64,000 nt of DNA from Diadema setosum (GCA_033980235.1 CM067068.1:34945546-35009545); one strand, 5' to 3'. Shown: positions 1-10,673, counted from the stretch's first letter. Notes: a model not told the origin generated them from the sequence alone. Numbers and translations: made by a program.

Positions 1-1411
1 GCGTGATCATAAAGGAAACATGCAGACGAGGAGGAGGACAAAGAGTGTGCAAGAGGCTCCAGCTGGAAATTAAGAAAGAGATTGACTGTCGCCTTTGTGA
101 TTGTAGACTATGGTGGGACATTTATCACATTCAGTGACATTTCTTCCCTTTTTTTTTTTATAAATGAGGAGAATGTTGATTGTGTTATCTTGAATGAAAA
201 GGAAAAGTGTCAGGATCAAGTCGGCTATGTACTACTACTTGGACAATAAAATCAAACCAAGTATTGGAAATTTTTTTATGCATCCTTTTTATTTATATGA
301 TCATCATTGAAATTACATATAATTCCTTATACATGTACTGTATCATGATATTGACAGAACATTACATTTTTTTTTCTTGCATGCATTGTGAATATGTTCC
401 TTCTTTTGCTGGACTTTCCATAATAGTTTAAATTTTATGCTACATCAAGTCTACTCAGATTTAAGTTCTTTGTGTTCTCTACTCCTCTCAACTTAACTTT
501 ACATCAGGATTGCATGTTTTCGTAATACATGTACATCATATTGATCATTATTCCTGTCAGCGCTTGAAGTGTCATCTCTTGTGCCAACAAACCGTTTCTG
601 TAATGTATTACATAACAACTTACGGATATTTCTTTTCCAACAGCCTAGAAATGAAGCATATCATTCACCTGCTCCCTTCCACCGAGTTCCACAGACATGA
701 ATTCCCATGGCTGTTGCTGGTTTGGGCAAGCCTTCAGTCAAGCTTTGTGGTTGTTAAGGTTCAATTTTGTGAAGAAAGCATGCATAAAATCTGACTAAAT
801 TGCAGAAGCGGTCTGTTGTAATTCATCTTCATACATTTACTGTATGTTTTTTGTTATTTCATTACTTTGCAAACATTCACATGAGAGAAATCTGTGTTTC
901 CACCTTGGAAAACAAATTTCCCTTTCAACCTAGCTACACTTACACTGTAGAATATCTTCTAGATTACATGCCTGCCCTGACAAAACCAATGTGGGCCCCA
1001 TGTGGTGTATATGGGGAAAATATGGAACTAAATTGGCAAAGCCCATTTGGCCCATATGGGCCCCAGATGGGGTGTAGGCCTACAGGGAAAAACATACATG
1101 GGTTTCATGTATACTCAGTACTTGAATTCTAGAAAAAAAAAACCCATTGTATTATATTTTATTGATTGTTTATGTATGCTATGAAAGCGGATATAGATTG
1201 TCACTTGTTTATCATTGTAATTGTACATGTATATTCATTTGCAATAATGAAGTACAGGGCAACCCTTTTATAATGAGGTTGGTGGGACCACCATTTTTTC
1301 ACCGTTATAACCGGTACCTCATTGTAAACATATGCATACTGTATGTTTACTATTTTAATATTTGCAAATTCAGATGAGACCAATAAGATATCCTCTTTTC
1401 CCAGGTTTCCC
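1..1411. other. AT-rich non-coding stretch, no gene supported
   Basis: I see no coding region that I can support here. Short open frames occur in AT-rich sequence without recognisable domains. Around 990-1075 there is a cluster of GGCCCATATGGGCC-like palindromic words of the kind common in invertebrate repeats. If a host gene ends here, only its last few dozen codons at the left edge could be present, and nothing identifies it. Confidence 0.5.
1268..1327. repeat. Imperfect inverted repeat around GGTGGGACCACC
   Basis: The left arm TTATAATGAGGT (1268-1279) pairs with the right arm ACCTCATTGTAA (1316-1327) at 11 of 12 positions, and GGTGG/CCACC forms a smaller inverted repeat inside. It resembles a remnant of a palindromic dispersed repeat. 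No target duplication is visible, so a MITE origin is only a guess. Confidence 0.4.
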
Positions 1412-2208
1412 TGTACTGGTACTACTGCAGTACCATTGTAGTACTACTGCAGTACTGGTACTACAGTACTACAGCAGTACCGGTACTGCAGTACCACTAT
1501 TGGTACTGTAGTACTACTGCAGTACTGGTACTGCAGTACTACAGCAGTGCCGGTACTGAGTACTGCAGTACCATTACTGGTAATGTAGTACTACTGCAGT
1601 ACTGGTACTGCAGTGGTACTGCAGTACTGCAGTGGTACTGCAGTACTACTGTAGTACTGGTACTACTGCAGTACTGGTACTGCAGTGGTACTGCAGTACT
1701 GGTACTGCAGTGGTACTGCAGTACTACTGCAGTACTGGTACTGCAGTGGTACTGCAGTACTACTGTAGTACTGGTACTGCAGTGGTACTGCAGTACTACT
1801 GCAGTGCTGGTACTGCAGTAGTACTACAGTGGTACTGCAGTAGTACTGCGGTACCACTGCAGTACCACTGCAGTACCAGTACTGCAGTAGTACTGCAGTA
1901 CTGGTACTGCAGTGCTACTGCTGTGTAGTACTGGTACTGCAATATGCCTACTGGTACTGCAGTACCAGTACTGCAGTACTACTGAGGCAATGACTATACT
2001 GCAGTACCAGTACTGCAGTACTACTAGTACTGCAAGGAAGAAGTGAGGTAGTACTGCAGTACTGGTACTGCAGTACTGCAGTACTAGTACTGCAGTAAAG
2101 TGTCCAATTTACTACAGTACTTCTGCAGTACTAGTACTGCAGTACTACTGCAGTACGTGTACTGCAGTAGTACTGCAATACTTGTACTGCAGTACTACTG
2201 CAGTACTT
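1412..2208. repeat. Palindromic GTACTGCAGTAC / GTACTACTGCA minisatellite
   Basis: About 800 bp are built almost wholly from the words GTACTGCAGTAC, AGTACTACTGCAGT and GTACTGGTACTGCAG. The core GTACTGCAGTAC is its own reverse complement, so both strands read alike and the tract can fold into many alternative hairpins. CTGCAG occurs dozens of times. Small interruptions sit near 1983-2000 and 2033-2046. Open frames on both strands here (CST, AVVLQYY repeats) are translations of the repeat and not genes. Confidence 0.9.
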
Positions 2209-2549
2209 TTTCACAAGGGGTATTCTGTGATACATGTGGTTCGATTTATCGTGAAATTGTATTGAATATGGAATCAATAAAAGATTATGGAAAAACAAAA
2301 AAAAATACAGTGGTTGTTTTTATTGGTATTTCACATTTTAGCACTAATGTTGGGTTTTTGTTTCACCTGTGTTGTGGTTACTGTTTTAATACATCGTTTA
2401 AGTCTGAATCAAGACTATTTTATGTCATGAAACGGCCTGGAATAAGGCTAGGGAGTTACAAAATGGATCGTGATTAAACCACGTTGAACCTACGACATGC
2501 CTCCAGTTTTCCTAAATTCGTGTCTCTTTCGGAAGTAGACATAACATTT
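2209..2549 (+). other. Leader of gypsy element, probable 3' part of a 5' LTR
   Basis: The segment runs from the minisatellite to the primer-binding site. It has an ATTAAA poly(A)-type signal at about 2474, and it ends in ...ATAACA at 2546, three bases before the primer site. A terminal CA just before the primer site is how Ty3/gypsy LTRs normally end. I could not find a matching 3' copy after 7022, so the LTR call is an inference and its 5' limit is unknown. The minisatellite next to it may have replaced the upstream part. Confidence 0.4.
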
Positions 2550-2559
2550 TGGCGACGAG
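2550..2559 (+). other. Primer-binding site, tRNA-Ser type
   Basis: TGGCGACGAG is complementary to the 3' end (CTCGTCGCCA) known for metazoan tRNA-Ser(GCU)-type acceptors, including CCA. It lies three bases after the putative LTR end and directly abuts the gag start codon at 2560, which leaves essentially no untranslated leader. This compact arrangement fits the Mag/SURL group of Ty3/gypsy elements. Confidence 0.65.
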
Positions 2560-5520
2560 ATGGCGCATTTACAGCCTCCGCCACCATTCCTACCGAATCC
2601 TGGCCCTCCTTCTATGCCATGGACGCAATGGCAAGGACTTTTCAAGACTTTCTTGCTCGCAAGTGGGGAGAACAAATTTGCTGACGATCGCCGTAGGGCT
2701 ATGCTGTTACACTGCCTTGGGCCTGAGGGGCAGCGCATCTACAATACACTCCTGCCCAGTGTTTCTACGGATTCGTCAGGCAGCGGAGATGCCGAAGCAC
2801 GTGCACAGAGCGCAACTGCGGTCGAAACGTACGACGAGACATTGGCTCGACTTACGGCACATTTCACGCCTGCGGTCAATGTAGTAGCTGAACGCTATAA
2901 ATTCCGGCAGAGAGCTCAACTTCCATATGAAACTGTGGACGAGTATGTAAGTGCTCTCAGGATACTTGCTGTACCGTGCAACTTCGGAACAATGAGGGAT
3001 GAATTCATCAGAGACCAGCTGGTCGAGAAGACCAATTCTGAGCGTGTTCGGGATCGATTACTGACTGAACCATCGCTAACTCTTTCAAACGCTTGTGTGC
3101 TTGCACGGCAAATTGAACCTGCCGTTCGCGATGCCCGTGCATTGCAGTTGGACTCTACTTCTAGTGATGTTTGTGCTGTGGGATTCAGGCCAAAAGCTCA
3201 ACAAAAACGTCAACAAAAACACAAGCAGGACATTTCACATCAGAAAGCTGGTAAGTCCGCATCTTCACCAGTTTGTTATCGCTGTGGTCTCAACGGTCAT
3301 AAGGCTAATGATCCTCACTGTAAAGCCAGAAATGCACACTGTTCTTCTTGTCATAAACTTGGACATTTTGCTCGTGTGTGTAAATCATCCGTCAATCAGG
3401 TTTCTGCTAGTGAGCAATCGGATCACATGAATACAGATGAACTTGAACGCAATGACAGCGATCCTGGTAGTGGTGGTGCACAAAATTTACAGGTCCTTTC
3501 CATTTCCGATCCAGATATTAAGTGCACTGTATCTGTCAATGGGGCTCCAGTTCACATGATATTTGACACCGGCTCGCCTGTTTCACTCCTTCCGTTGGAC
3601 ATTTTCGACAAACATTTTCTTCGCGAGGCTTTCTTACCTCCAAAGCCGGGCGTGACATTGACTACGTACCTCCATGAGCCCATTTCCATTGTTAGTATGT
3701 TTCCAGCTACAGTTTCACATGGACAACATACAACTGAATGTCTGCTGTATGTCGTCGCACGTGGCAACAACATTTTGGGACGCGATTTGATTTCTTCATT
3801 GCATCTTGCGCTACAGGACAACATTGTGATGCATGTTTCGTGCAGTGAGTTCCCAAAACTCTTCAGCAATGATGTAGGACTTGCAAAGGGCTACGTTCAC
3901 CGTGTCAAAATAAGGCCTGCTGTGCAGCCAGTGCAGTATAAACTTCGCCGTCTTTCCTTTGCAATGCGGGACAAGGTATCTGCAGAATTGAAACGACTTG
4001 AACAGGCAGATATCATTGAGCGAGTGGATGCCAGTGAATGGATTTCTTCACTTGTGGTGGTCCACAAGAAAAATGGTGCCATTCGCATTTGTGTAGATCT
4101 TCGTGATGTGAACAAGGCTGTTGTGGAGGACAAATACCCACTTCCTAACATACAGGAATTCCTCGCTGAACTGAGAGGTGCGACAGTATTCAGTACTTTA
4201 GACCTTGCATCAGCGTACCACCAGTTGCTTTTGCATGAAGAATCACGTGATCTCACTACGTTCATCACGCATGACGGACTGTTCAGATTCAAACGTGTGT
4301 GTTTTGGACTGTCATCAGCACCTTCAGCCTTTCAAAAACTCGTGGCTTCGGTTCTCTGTGGTCTGGAAGGTGTACAGTGTTACCTTGACGACGTGGTTGT
4401 CTATGGTGATACTCAAGCTGCGTATGATGCAAAGCTACGTGCAGTACTTCAGCGGTTGCAGGATGTTGGGATGACACTCAATGCTCAAAGGTGTCATTTC
4501 AGTCTACATGAGATCCACTACTTGGGGCACGTGATATCCAGCAAGGGACTACAACCAGATGAATCACATGTCGATGCCATTCGGGATGCCCCAGTTCCTA
4601 CTGATATTTCCTCACTGCGCTCGTTCATCGGTTTGGCATCATATTACTCTCGCTTCTTGCCAAACTTTTCAAGCGTGACTGAACCACTCCGAGCGTTAAC
4701 ACGAAAAGGAGTTCCCTTTGTGTGGACCGCTGAGACAGATCGAGCGTTTCGCGAAATCAAGGATCTCATTGCAAACAGTACAACATTGCAGTTGTTCAAC
4801 CCCGACTTCCCAGTGATTGTTGCAACAGACGCATCTGCGTATGGTCTTGGAACGGTCCTGGTTCAAGTGCGCGATGGAAAGGAAGTTCCTGTCGCGTTTG
4901 CCTCACGCACGCTCACCAACGCAGAGCGAAATTATTCGGTTGGAGAGAAAGAAGCCCTTGCTTGCGTATGGGCTTGTGAGAAGTGGTTTCAATACATATG
5001 GGGTCGCCACTTCATCCTACGTACTGACCATCAGTCTCTTACGACTCTACTATCGAGTAAGGGAACCGGACGACAGACCATGCGAATCGCACGATGGGCA
5101 ACACGACTTATGCGATTCAACTACACAGTTGAGTACAGTCCTGGAGTACACAATACGACAGCTGACGCACTTTCGCGGCTTCCGCGGCCAACCACTGATC
5201 CCGTCATCGATGACGACGATGAAGTTGTCATTCAGCATGTTAACGCGATGTTCGCTAGCGCTACGATGACAAAATCTGAGCTTCAAAAAGCGACCGCTAC
5301 GGATACAGTGCTACAGCGTGTTATTTCATACACAGTGAATGGGTGGTCTAAGACCCCGTTTACAGTGCGGGGCCGGGCTCGGCCGCGGCTCGGCCGCGGC
5401 CGAGCCCGGCCTCAATTGCGCGGCCGAGCCTCGCAATTTCGTCCGTTTACACTGCTGGGCTCGGCCGCGCTTTCGATTCAAACCTTTCATTATTTGGTCG
5501 TAGTGGCGCTCTGCTTGTAA
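2560..5520 (+). CDS. gag-pol: Gypsy Gag-protease-RT-RNase H polyprotein, cut by insertion
   Basis: The frame has 986 codons; about 930 belong to the element, and the last ~56 are read-through into the inserted TIR element. From the N-terminus there is a proline-rich start, a retrotransposon capsid-like region (~15-200), and two CCHC knuckles beginning at residues ~239 (CYRCGLNGH) and ~261 (CSSCHKLGH). The aspartic protease has DTGS at ~336. The reverse transcriptase has its first catalytic Asp at ~548 (LDLASAY) and YLDD at ~608. RNase H has acidic residues in TDAS (~757), the TDHQSL motif (~823) and TADALSR (~869). All catalytic motifs look intact. The start was chosen because the ATG directly follows the primer site and is the first in this frame. 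The product would be a cytoplasmic particle polyprotein. The native frame stops at 5351 and resumes in phase after the insertion. Confidence 0.93.
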   Translation: MAHLQPPPPFLPNPGPPSMPWTQWQGLFKTFLLASGENKFADDRRRAMLLHCLGPEGQRIYNTLLPSVSTDSSGSGDAEARAQSATAVETYDETLARLTAHFTPAVNVVAERYKFRQRAQLPYETVDEYVSALRILAVPCNFGTMRDEFIRDQLVEKTNSERVRDRLLTEPSLTLSNACVLARQIEPAVRDARALQLDSTSSDVCAVGFRPKAQQKRQQKHKQDISHQKAGKSASSPVCYRCGLNGHKANDPHCKARNAHCSSCHKLGHFARVCKSSVNQVSASEQSDHMNTDELERNDSDPGSGGAQNLQVLSISDPDIKCTVSVNGAPVHMIFDTGSPVSLLPLDIFDKHFLREAFLPPKPGVTLTTYLHEPISIVSMFPATVSHGQHTTECLLYVVARGNNILGRDLISSLHLALQDNIVMHVSCSEFPKLFSNDVGLAKGYVHRVKIRPAVQPVQYKLRRLSFAMRDKVSAELKRLEQADIIERVDASEWISSLVVVHKKNGAIRICVDLRDVNKAVVEDKYPLPNIQEFLAELRGATVFSTLDLASAYHQLLLHEESRDLTTFITHDGLFRFKRVCFGLSSAPSAFQKLVASVLCGLEGVQCYLDDVVVYGDTQAAYDAKLRAVLQRLQDVGMTLNAQRCHFSLHEIHYLGHVISSKGLQPDESHVDAIRDAPVPTDISSLRSFIGLASYYSRFLPNFSSVTEPLRALTRKGVPFVWTAETDRAFREIKDLIANSTTLQLFNPDFPVIVATDASAYGLGTVLVQVRDGKEVPVAFASRTLTNAERNYSVGEKEALACVWACEKWFQYIWGRHFILRTDHQSLTTLLSSKGTGRQTMRIARWATRLMRFNYTVEYSPGVHNTTADALSRLPRPTTDPVIDDDDEVVIQHVNAMFASATMTKSELQKATATDTVLQRVISYTVNGWSKTPFTVRGRARPRLGRGRARPQLRGRASQFRPFTLLGSAALSIQTFHYLVVVALCL

Positions 5521-5935
5521 ACTAACGCAATATGGTATTGTCTGGTTTTCAGACCCTTTGCCAACTGAATTCCGTGGCGACGAAGTCGCCGTTCGGGCAA
5601 AGGCCTTTGCCGAAGGAAAAAAAAAAATCCTTTGCAGGACAAAACCACCTTAAACTATACTAGTTTTCGACGTTGAGGGGGTTAATATCCTGAACAGCGA
5701 AAGATACAGGCAGAGGGTTTGGAAGCCAGACTAAAACTGGCCGCGCAATTGGCCGCGCATTTGGCCCAGTTTGCGTTTACACCAAGAAAAGGCCGGGCTC
5801 GGCCGCGGCCGAGACCACCTCCAGAGCGAGGCCAAATGCGAGGCCAATTTTGGCCTCGCATTTGGCCTTTTGCGCGTTTACACTGAAGCGGGGCTGGACT
5901 CGGCCGCGGCCGAGCCTCGCACTGTAAACGGGGTC
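5352..5935. mobile_element. GC-rich TIR element M1 inserted in gypsy pol
   Basis: This 584-bp element is bounded by GACCCCGTTTACAGTGCG and its inverted counterpart ending CACTGTAAACGGGGTC. TAA is duplicated at 5349-5351 and 5936-5938. The inside has repeated GGCCGCGGCC palindromes and several further GTTTACA words as subterminal repeats, with a mid-section (around 5560-5700) that is less GC-rich. There is no transposase, so it is a non-autonomous DNA transposon. The 3-bp duplication would suit PIF/Harbinger-type transposition, but the superfamily is not established. Four more copies lie at 18855, 23631, 49315 and 59539. Confidence 0.88.
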
Positions 5936-5960
5936 TAAGGAAGCATGCAGGGATGACGCG

Positions 5961-7022
5961 ATGAAACCATTCTACATGGTTCGCGATGAGTTGTCAGTGA
6001 TAGATCAGTGTCTGTTCAGGAGTGACAGAGTTGTCATTCCTTCTACATGTCAATCCGTTTTGATTACAGCTGCACATTCTGCTCATCAAGGGATCGTTCG
6101 CACAAAACAACGATTGCGTGAAACGTATTGGTGGCCAGAGATGGATGGCATGGTGGAAGATTCCATTCGACACTGCATTTCATGCCAGACGAGCGATAAA
6201 GTGGCACGTCCGCGCAATACGCCACTTCAAAGCGTTCCACTTCCTTGTGGCCCATGGGAAAAGCTTGGAATTGATATCACAGGGCCATTCAATTCATGTG
6301 AATGCAAGTATGCTATTGTGGCAATTGATTACTACTCTAAATGGCCAGAAGTAGCATTCGTTCGTGAAGTGACATCGCGCACAGTGATTGGTTTCCTTAG
6401 CCAGCTGTTCGCGAGGGAAGGTTTGCCATCGGAAATTGTCACCGACAACGGTGTTCAGTTCGTTTCTACAGAGTTTGAGTTTCTGAAACCGCTCAACATT
6501 CAACATCGCAAATCTTCATTGTACTATCCGCGTGCCAACGGAGAAGTTGAGAGGTGGAATAGAGTGCTAAAGCAAACCGTGCAGATTGCTTCCATGGAAA
6601 GGAAACCATGGAAAGATGCAGCGCTTGAATTGCTGATGGCGTATCGCTCAACACCGCACCAAACGACCGGGAAATCTCCTGCTGAGTTACTCCACGGTCG
6701 ACGCATGGTAACACATGTCAACATTCACAAAGATCGCAATAGTGAGCGAAGTACTACGCGCAATGACACAGTTGTTCGCGAACGCGTGGAGAAAATGCAA
6801 GCCAAATCGCGTGAATACCAAGACAAAACTAGGGGTGCAACCGTCCCTATGTTCAAAGTAGGGGATTTGGTCAGAGCAAAGCGTACCGTTAAAGTGCGCA
6901 ATTCAAAATACTACCCACCACAGCGCATTGGCAAGAAGGGCCCCTACACATACATTCTTCAGGACAACCGCATTTGGAATGCATCCAAATTAACAAAATG
7001 CCAAAACCAAGAAAATGAGTAA
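5961..7022 (+). CDS. pol: Gypsy integrase (3' part of pol)
   Basis: This encodes 353 residues; the element's own frame in fact resumes at 5939, in phase with the upstream Gag-Pol, and 5961 is merely the first ATG. The N-terminal zinc-binding region has His residues in HSAHQG and the HCISC cysteines. The catalytic core has Asp ~105 (GIDITGPF), Asp ~162 (TDNGVQF) and Glu ~197 (NGEVERW). The second Asp-Glu spacing is 34 intervening residues, one short of the usual 35. A GPY/F module (KKGPYTYIL) closes the protein, as in chromovirus-like and Mag-type integrases. The reaction is insertion of element cDNA into host DNA. Cut off from the upstream frame by M1, it has no obvious start signal of its own. 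Confidence 0.92.
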   Translation: MKPFYMVRDELSVIDQCLFRSDRVVIPSTCQSVLITAAHSAHQGIVRTKQRLRETYWWPEMDGMVEDSIRHCISCQTSDKVARPRNTPLQSVPLPCGPWEKLGIDITGPFNSCECKYAIVAIDYYSKWPEVAFVREVTSRTVIGFLSQLFAREGLPSEIVTDNGVQFVSTEFEFLKPLNIQHRKSSLYYPRANGEVERWNRVLKQTVQIASMERKPWKDAALELLMAYRSTPHQTTGKSPAELLHGRRMVTHVNIHKDRNSERSTTRNDTVVRERVEKMQAKSREYQDKTRGATVPMFKVGDLVRAKRTVKVRNSKYYPPQRIGKKGPYTYILQDNRIWNASKLTKCQNQENE

Positions 7023-8147
7023 AGACTCGAACACTAAAGACTGAGAACTATGTTCATATGTTCACCATGTGTTGCATGACAATGCATATGGAAGTTTTGT
7101 ATGTGTTGTTCCATAAATACACATGTTATACCTTGTGCAGAGAGTAAAGGTATTGACACTCATTTGCAACCATCTTATAGATGACTTTTTAAAAAGAAAA
7201 CATCAAAAAAAAAAAAACAAAACAAAGGAAGTTCTAGGTCCAAACGTTTCCTTAATTGTTATTGGGAAATTTATTCTGTTTAAAGTCACATTTAGTTTGG
7301 TTTATGTCTGTCCATTCAGTTGACAATTGCTTAAGTGGTTCTCTTCAGGACTCCACATGTGTGCAAATGAGTGATACCACCTTTAAAGAAGATATATTGG
7401 CTGTAATAGATGTGTGCATGTATACAGTTTCATACATTGGAAACAGAGAGAAATTAAGGATAGACATTTATGTGTAAATTATTTCCACACAGGTTTTATT
7501 GGCTTAAAAAAAAGAAAAGAAAGAAAGTGAGATGCATACAGTCAAATTTAGCCGATAAATAGATAGATTTGAGAAATTTCATTTTAAATCAGCTTTAGGA
7601 AAGTCAAACAAAGAAATACATTATGTAATATGTGATTTGCACAATATCATTAAGGGAGTTAAATTACACTTTATACGCATGCAAGTTAGATGAGTATTAA
7701 GGTAGTGGAAAACATATATACAAGATGATACAGGTTTAATGTTAAAGATAATACGGCATTTGGTTATAATGACAGGAATGCAAAATGTGTACCTGGGGAA
7801 CTATTGTTTGGAGTTTATTATACATATTCTAACCATTGTAATTACTGACAAGTTATTGGTTATATCAGGTACATGTTATGAAGGATATTCCTTTTAAGGC
7901 ACAACAGAAAAACTGTGTTAGGGAGATATCTTCGTCGCGACGATATGAGACAAAAGAACGTCGCCAATCGTCCCCGACGATCCAAATTTTGGGCCTCATG
8001 TGCTCATTACTGCGCTCTTTTTGGCTCATTATTAAATATCAACAAAAGATGGTTCCGACGAGTCGGAACGAAGTCGTCTCTTTTCGTCGCGACTAATCAA
8101 TTAAGGAGGTCTTTTGTCGATCGGCGAAGCGTTTCAGTGATTGTTCA
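7023..8147. other. AT-rich stretch after gypsy element, no gene
   Basis: The ATGTTCATATGTTCACC segment just after the integrase stop (about 7049-7066) may be the start of a degraded 3' LTR, but nothing upstream of gag matches it. Oligo-A/purine runs lie near 7205 and 7506. I see no coding region and no further repeat until the tandem arrays begin. Confidence 0.4.
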
Positions 8148-8580
8148 AACGTCACACATCGTCCCCGACGACTGCGTATTCAACTTGACTAACCGTTTTG
8201 TAAAGGTTTTGGTGATGGTTTCGCGTCGCTCATAGTTCCGACGATTGACCATTGAATTTAAATCACCGTTCCGTGGCGAGTTTGTTAATCCATAATTGTT
8301 CAAACGTCGCACTTATCGTCCCGATGATTGTCCATTCAACTTGAATCACTGGTCAGAGACGCGTTTAGTGATTATTGTTAAAGCGTCGCGCATCGTCCCT
8401 AGGCTTGCCCATTGAACTTAAATCACCGTTTGGTATGAGTTTGAAACGTCGCACATCGTCCCGACGATTGCTCATTCAATAATAGAAATTGCTCGATGCT
8501 GAGGTGTTTATTTTTTCTAACATCGCGAGTGGTCCCGACGATTGCCCATTGAATTGAAATTGTCGTTCAATGATTGCCAC
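8148..8580. repeat. Diverged ~73-bp tandem repeat (CGTCGCACATCGTCCCGACG)
   Basis: Six imperfect units each begin with a version of CGTCGCACATCGTCCCGACGATTG followed by YCCATTGAA and AATCACCGTT. Starts fall near 8150, 8223, 8306, 8384, 8447 and 8520, so the spacing varies between ~63 and ~83. Flanking words such as CGTCGCGACGA near 7935 suggest that the array once extended further left. It is non-coding. Confidence 0.75.
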
Positions 8581-8764
8581 CAGGGTAATTCATCTTCTAT
8601 GAAGCCTTGCTCTTATGTTTGCCATACTTGTCTGTAAACATTACAAAAACATCGTAACGAGATCCAATGGCTGTCAGACTCCCGAAATTCTTGAATGAAT
8701 CATGAAAAAAAAAATGATGAACGTACATTATTATCTTTCCACAAGTCCAGAGCTTGAAAGGAAA

Positions 8765-9200
8765 CATCCGGCATTTATTTTATCATCGTACGGAGTTGAA
8801 TGTCATTGTTATTCATTTCCGAACGTCAAAGCAAATTTCCGACACTTATATTAACATCTTTTAGAGCTGAATGTTATTGCTATTCACTTTCGAACGCATA
8901 AGCAAATATCCGGCATTTAGATCATCGTACGGAGTTGTATATCATTAGTAGTCATTTCCGAACGTCAAAGCAAAATTGCGATATTTATTTAATCACCGTA
9001 CGGAGTCGAATATTACTGTTATTCATTTCCGAACGCAAAATCGAATTTCTGACATTAATTCTAGCACCGTACGGAGTCGAATATTACCGTTATTCATTTC
9101 CAAAAATAAAAACAACATCTGACATTTATTTTCGCATCTTATACGGAGTCGACTGTTACCGCTGTCCATTTCCAAAAGTAAAGGCAAACATCCGACTTTT
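8765..9200. repeat. Diverged ~70-bp tandem repeat (CGTACGGAGT...ATTTCCGAACG)
   Basis: Six units share the core ATCACCGTACGGAGTCGAAT, then an ATTGTTATTCATTTCCGAACG segment and AAAGCAAATTTCCGACATTTAT. Cores occur near 8788, 8857, 8927, 8996, 9068 and 9139. The last unit runs into GGTGGCCCGACG sequence. Unit sequence differs from the neighbouring array at 8148-8580. Confidence 0.8.
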
Positions 9201-10425
9201 TTGGTGGCCCGACGTGCGTTTTTGGTGGCCCCGGTCCACCGAGCCACCGTTAGTGTCGAGCCCTGGTGCATACCTCACTAACCTCAGTTTGTTGGGGAAA
9301 CTTATACTGCCATACGAGGGGAGATGCTTTCATCTCTTCTAGAGGGCGTCCCTATGAGCGAATGAAAATCTTTGTTCGGCATTTTCATTTCTATACTCCA
9401 TAATCATTCGTTGTTTCCAAACATTTTCATGATGTCGTTATTTCAATATCATAATATTTTTCTTAATGTATTCCATTTTCATTCCTTGACCAAAGTCAGT
9501 AAGTCCGCCACAATACGGTAATCGCTACGTTTCGCGCAGTGCAATGTGTGCCGAAGTGCGAAACACGTGGTTATCAAGTTCAATGAAACGCGCCGTCCAT
9601 GCGTGCTTCTTGTTTGGTTTCGTAGTAGCTCCATGGTTACGGCAAAGACAATAAACGGAGGAGGCACTCCGTATAGTGTTTTTCGTTTACAGTAAACAGT
9701 TTACATTCGATACAAATAAATTAATAGTCACGTCTTTTACTGTAGGATGATCGCCAAGTCGGGAAGAAGTATCTAGAGGAACTTCTCAGTTGATATGTCC
9801 GTTATGTTCATTCTAATTTCCACACGCCGTGGTACGCAGATTTTATGAGTGTGAGATCGAAAGAAGTTTCAATATAAATGTTGCCATGATATTATGTAGG
9901 CCTACTGTTGTGTAATTGGGTAGGTATAGCTCTTACACTATAAACTTCAGCTTGTTGCAGCGGCATCTAGGAAAGCGATATTTTCTTCGGCATTCGGGAC
10001 TTTTTTTATATTATCATTATTTTTTTTTTGACACGTGATTCGATTGTAAGTATGAAACGACGAATAACCCCTTTGTTTTGTTTTAGTGTTAACATTAATG
10101 TGTAATACACCAATACTGTTCAACGTGTGGTTTTTTACTGTTAAAGAAGCCAAGATAAGGCGACATTTTAATAGAATTATGCCGTTCGGTCGGTTTACAG
10201 ACTGCTTATAACCTGAAATAGTTGCAGTGCGCGCATTTTTTTGTTTGCCACCTGTTTTCGCAGAAATTTACACTAGAAAGGTTGTCAGCTTTTTTTTCTT
10301 CTGCCATTATTTCCTCTGATATGATTTGTCGTGGCAATTAAGTTAGTTTCAACCTAAAAGATACGTGTCACGTAGGTCTATTGGTTGCCAGCACGCATTT
10401 ATCTGACTTGTTGTGCGGTTAAGTC
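9201..10425. other. Unassigned sequence, no gene
   Basis: Non-repetitive as far as I can see. A more CpG-containing patch around 9500-9680 is the only compositional change. No open frame has recognisable domains. Confidence 0.4.
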
Positions 10426-10477
<52 letters not shown>

Positions 10478-10486
10478 ATTGTTGTT
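10426..10486. repeat. (GTT)n microsatellite
   Basis: About 60 bp of nearly pure GTT triplets with one ATT interruption near the end. The poly-valine frame through it is an artefact. Confidence 0.95.
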
Positions 10487-10671
10487 TTCATCATTCATGG
10501 GAGGGGGCAAACAAGAGTGAGAAATGAGGGAGAGGTGAAATCAGAACAAGGAAACATCTGTTCATTTAGCTGTCACTTATGCCAGCAGTAGTAATTGTCA
10601 TCACCATTGCTATTCAGATCAGTTTTAGTCATATCCTATAACATTCAATACACGACTATCATCATCATGAC

Positions 10672-10673
<2 letters not shown>

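Larger units (their letters stand above)
2550..7022 (+). mobile_element. Ty3/gypsy (Mag/SURL-like) retrotransposon, internal region
   Basis: The domain order is Gag with zinc knuckles, protease, reverse transcriptase, RNase H, then integrase with zinc-binding and GPY/F modules. This is the metavirus order, with integrase last. Gag and Pol share one frame. The frame has no stop or frameshift other than a clean TIR-element insertion at 5352-5935, so the copy is fairly young. No LTR pair is recognisable and no envelope gene follows integrase. The copy as it stands cannot make integrase from the same frame. Confidence 0.9.

Noticed and set aside
3..137. Open minus-stop stretch at the left edge that could be the last codons of a host gene
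   Set aside because: The predicted peptide matches no family I know and only ~45 codons are visible; a 3' end of a gene cannot be distinguished from chance.
1632..2477. Open frames with CSTGTAVVLQYY-type repeats on both strands
   Set aside because: They are translations of the palindromic minisatellite and exist equally in both directions.
7500..7900. Possible 3' LTR of the gypsy element
   Set aside because: No segment matches 2209-2546 by eye.
10385..10591. Poly-valine open frame
   Set aside because: Produced by the (GTT)n microsatellite.
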